This document shows positions 6,239 through 8,005 of a stretch of 8,005 nt of DNA, in pieces. Each line of letters begins with the position of its first letter. Position 1 is the stretch's first letter. Where the stretch lies: positions 1-8,005 of the forward strand of contig DJPO01000013.1 in the NCBI GenBank assembly GCA_002437405.1, given 5' to 3'. The stretch comes from Opitutia bacterium UBA6410 (GTDB lineage Bacteria > Verrucomicrobiota > Verrucomicrobiia > Opitutales > Intestinicryptomonadaceae). The position numbers and the translations under genes were made by a program. The notes beneath the pieces are model-generated. The model made no database searches and was not told the DNA's origin. It saw only the letters and a list, made by a program, of their open reading frames with translations.

Positions 6239-7954
6239 ATGAGTACCGTACAAACCAAAGGCAGAAAAAACGCGAAATTCGAAGTCTACCCGATGTTTTT
6301 GGGATTTTTCTCGCGCGTGCACAAAAACGGGCGCTGGTCGTTCAGGGCAAACTGGGGGAGAATCTTCGCCCTGCTCGTCTTCCTCGGTCTGCTGGCTTGG
6401 ACGGCGTTCAGCTCGATGATTTATTTCGTATTCAAATATTCCCGCGGCTTCGAGGACATCACCGTCTACGACGCGGCAGTCGCGCCGTTCGATATGGAAG
6501 CCCACAGACGGAAGGTCGGCAACTACAACATCAATTCGGCTCTCGCGGACTTCAAGAGCGGGCAAATCACGGATTTCTCAAAAACTTTCGGAAACCTCGT
6601 AATGGGGGTCACCCGCGCGCCCGAAAACATCGAGGGGCGTCTGCAGCTCGCGCGCATATACGTGGCGATGGGGCGACCAGACATCGCAATAGAAAAGCTC
6701 GAACAGGGAATTTTGTTCGGCAAGGAAAACCTCGACTTTATACGCCTGTATGTGCGCCTGCTGCTCGACAGAATGGAGGACGCAAAAATCGTCGCGGTAG
6801 GAGAAAAGCTCCTCGACCCCAACGATCCCTACAAAGCCGAATCGCCGCAAATCAGGGCGTATTTGGCAATGTCGCTTTCGTCGGTCTACGCCATGCACGG
6901 CGACTACACGAAATCCGAAAAATATCTAAAAGACTACAAGCTCGAAAAGACGCTGCCAGGGATTTTGCGAATCTCGAAAAACAAGTGGGAGATGGGCAAG
7001 CGCGACGAGGCTATCCAGATAATCGCCGACAACTTCCAGTTCCCCGAGAACAAAGACCCGATGTACGCGCTGCTGGTCAATTATTATACCGCGATGAACG
7101 ACTTCGAAACCGCCCGCCGCTACTGCGTATTGCGCCAGTCAGAAGACCCGTTTTCGCCGATGCCCAAGCTCGAGCTGATAAAGTTGCTCGGCAAGTCGGG
7201 CGACACCGAGAACCAAAACAAGATGATTGACGACTATTTTTCGCAGAACAAGCGCAACAATACGGCGATGATACACCTTGCGAACCTCGCGGCGGACAAG
7301 GGCGACACGAAGTTGATGCGCAAAATCTACGAAAATTCCATAAAAGAGGGCTTCCCCGCGGGGACGTATTGCCTGCTTTTGCTGGAATCGATGATTACGT
7401 CGGGCAACTACAAACAGGCGGTCGATTTCTCCGAGGAAATTTTGAAGGGCAAGCCCTCGTGGACGAAGCAGTACGACGACGTATTTTCCGCGATACGCTC
7501 GATAGCGTATTTTGCGACGGGCAACTCGAATATGTCGAACGTGCTGCTTTCGGAAATCCTGAAACGCTCGAAAGTTTCGCCGAAAGTGCTGGTTGCGACC
7601 GCCCGCAGATTCGATTCGCTCGGAGCGCCGCTGATTGCCAACAAAATTCTCGACGACGCAGTAAACAAATATCCGCGCCACCAAATGGCGTTGATAAGAC
7701 TGGTGCAAAACGAAATCGCAATAGGGGACTCGTCGAATTTGGACAGACACGTTTTGAATCTCCTGAAAATGCGCCGCCCGCCGAGAAACCTGATTACGGA
7801 CGTATTCAACAGTTTGTCGAGCGACAAATTCATCTTCGTAAAAAACAGGGGAAAAATCCTCGACGAAATAGAACTACTGAAGAACAACAATTCGACGGGG
7901 TTCTCGGACGTAATCGAAGAAACCGAAACCAGCGAGTCTATGCTGGATATTTAG
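6239..7954 (+). CDS. Membrane-anchored TPR-repeat protein, function unknown
   Basis: The 571-residue product has a basic N-terminus (about 1-41, several K/R), one transmembrane helix (about 42-68, IFALLVFLGLLAWTAF and following) and a large soluble part (about 70-571), so it should face the periplasm (N-in). The soluble part is helical with TPR-like units, for example ARIYVAMGRPDIAIEKLEQG (138-157), VYAMHGDYTKSEKYL (216-230), NKWEMGKRDEAIQII (248-262), NYYTAMNDFETARRY (281-295), ANLAADKGDTKLMRKIYE (348-365) and ESMITSGNYKQAVDF (383-397). TPR arrays act as protein-binding scaffolds, often in envelope assembly or polysaccharide export; the partner here is unknown. The C-terminus is acidic (EETETSESMLDI). 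The frame stays open upstream to 5921 but that part lies antisense to the barrel gene; ATG 6239 is chosen because the basic segment and helix then sit in normal places. There is no SD. The gene is divergent from the barrel protein. Confidence 0.75.
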   Translation: MSTVQTKGRKNAKFEVYPMFLGFFSRVHKNGRWSFRANWGRIFALLVFLGLLAWTAFSSMIYFVFKYSRGFEDITVYDAAVAPFDMEAHRRKVGNYNINSALADFKSGQITDFSKTFGNLVMGVTRAPENIEGRLQLARIYVAMGRPDIAIEKLEQGILFGKENLDFIRLYVRLLLDRMEDAKIVAVGEKLLDPNDPYKAESPQIRAYLAMSLSSVYAMHGDYTKSEKYLKDYKLEKTLPGILRISKNKWEMGKRDEAIQIIADNFQFPENKDPMYALLVNYYTAMNDFETARRYCVLRQSEDPFSPMPKLELIKLLGKSGDTENQNKMIDDYFSQNKRNNTAMIHLANLAADKGDTKLMRKIYENSIKEGFPAGTYCLLLLESMITSGNYKQAVDFSEEILKGKPSWTKQYDDVFSAIRSIAYFATGNSNMSNVLLSEILKRSKVSPKVLVATARRFDSLGAPLIANKILDDAVNKYPRHQMALIRLVQNEIAIGDSSNLDRHVLNLLKMRRPPRNLITDVFNSLSSDKFIFVKNRGKILDEIELLKNNNSTGFSDVIEETETSESMLDI

Positions 7955-7959
7955 GGATT

Positions 7960-7998
7960 GCCCAAGTTTTTCTTGGGCTTGTGGGCGCAAGGTGCGCC
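7960..7998 (+). terminator. Two hairpins after the TPR gene, possible terminator
   Basis: A perfect 7-base-pair stem GCCCAAG/CTTGGGC (7960-7966 with 7972-7978) has a T5 loop and starts five bases after the stop codon. A second stem GGCGC/GCGCC (7984-7988 with 7994-7998) follows. Neither is followed by a T-tract inside the window, so this is not a standard intrinsic terminator. It may be an mRNA 3'-end stabiliser, a rho-dependent site, or the edge of a repeat continuing beyond 8005. Confidence 0.4.
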
Positions 7999-8005
7999 AG
8001 CCATA

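Overview
The window comes from a bacterial chromosome of intermediate GC content with A/T-rich intergenic DNA. The likely source is a Verrucomicrobiota, perhaps an Opitutales-type lineage. This is a guess from the overall look of the proteins: an outer-membrane beta-barrel with an AxA signal peptide beside a single-pass membrane TPR protein, and a biosynthetic operon with no Shine-Dalgarno (SD) sequences. No rRNA, tRNA or marker gene is present to confirm it. None of the five long genes has a recognisable SD sequence; most starts sit in A/T-rich leader sequence.

Layout. Positions 1-600 hold no intact recognisable gene. They contain a strong minus-strand terminator (95-125), two short and apparently broken reading-frame remnants (129-250 and 338-460), one of which has a textbook SD sequence, a weak promoter-like element, and the terminator of the following operon (547-591). 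Positions 609-4125 are a compact minus-strand operon, transcribed serA > plsY > hom. It encodes D-3-phosphoglycerate dehydrogenase (serine synthesis), the acyl-phosphate:glycerol-3-phosphate acyltransferase PlsY (phospholipid synthesis) and homoserine dehydrogenase (threonine/methionine branch). A TTGACA box lies about 75 bases upstream of serA. Positions 4126-4857 are a long intergenic region. Its right half (about 4454-4839) is the most unusual part of the window: a degenerate array of minus-strand stem-loops followed by T-tracts, partly built of about 54-base imperfect direct repeats, directly downstream of the outer-membrane protein gene. Positions 4858-6033 (minus) encode a 391-residue secreted beta-barrel outer-membrane protein. 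Positions 6239-7954 (plus) encode a 571-residue inner-membrane-anchored TPR protein. These two genes are divergent and share a 205-base promoter region with a good TTGACA box on each strand. The window ends in two GC-rich hairpins.

Functionally, the left operon is housekeeping amino-acid and lipid metabolism. The right half is an envelope locus: an outer-membrane barrel and a periplasm-facing TPR scaffold transcribed back to back. The features most worth a second look are the terminator/repeat array, the TPR gene's predicted near-leaderless transcript, and the foreign-looking remnants at the left edge.
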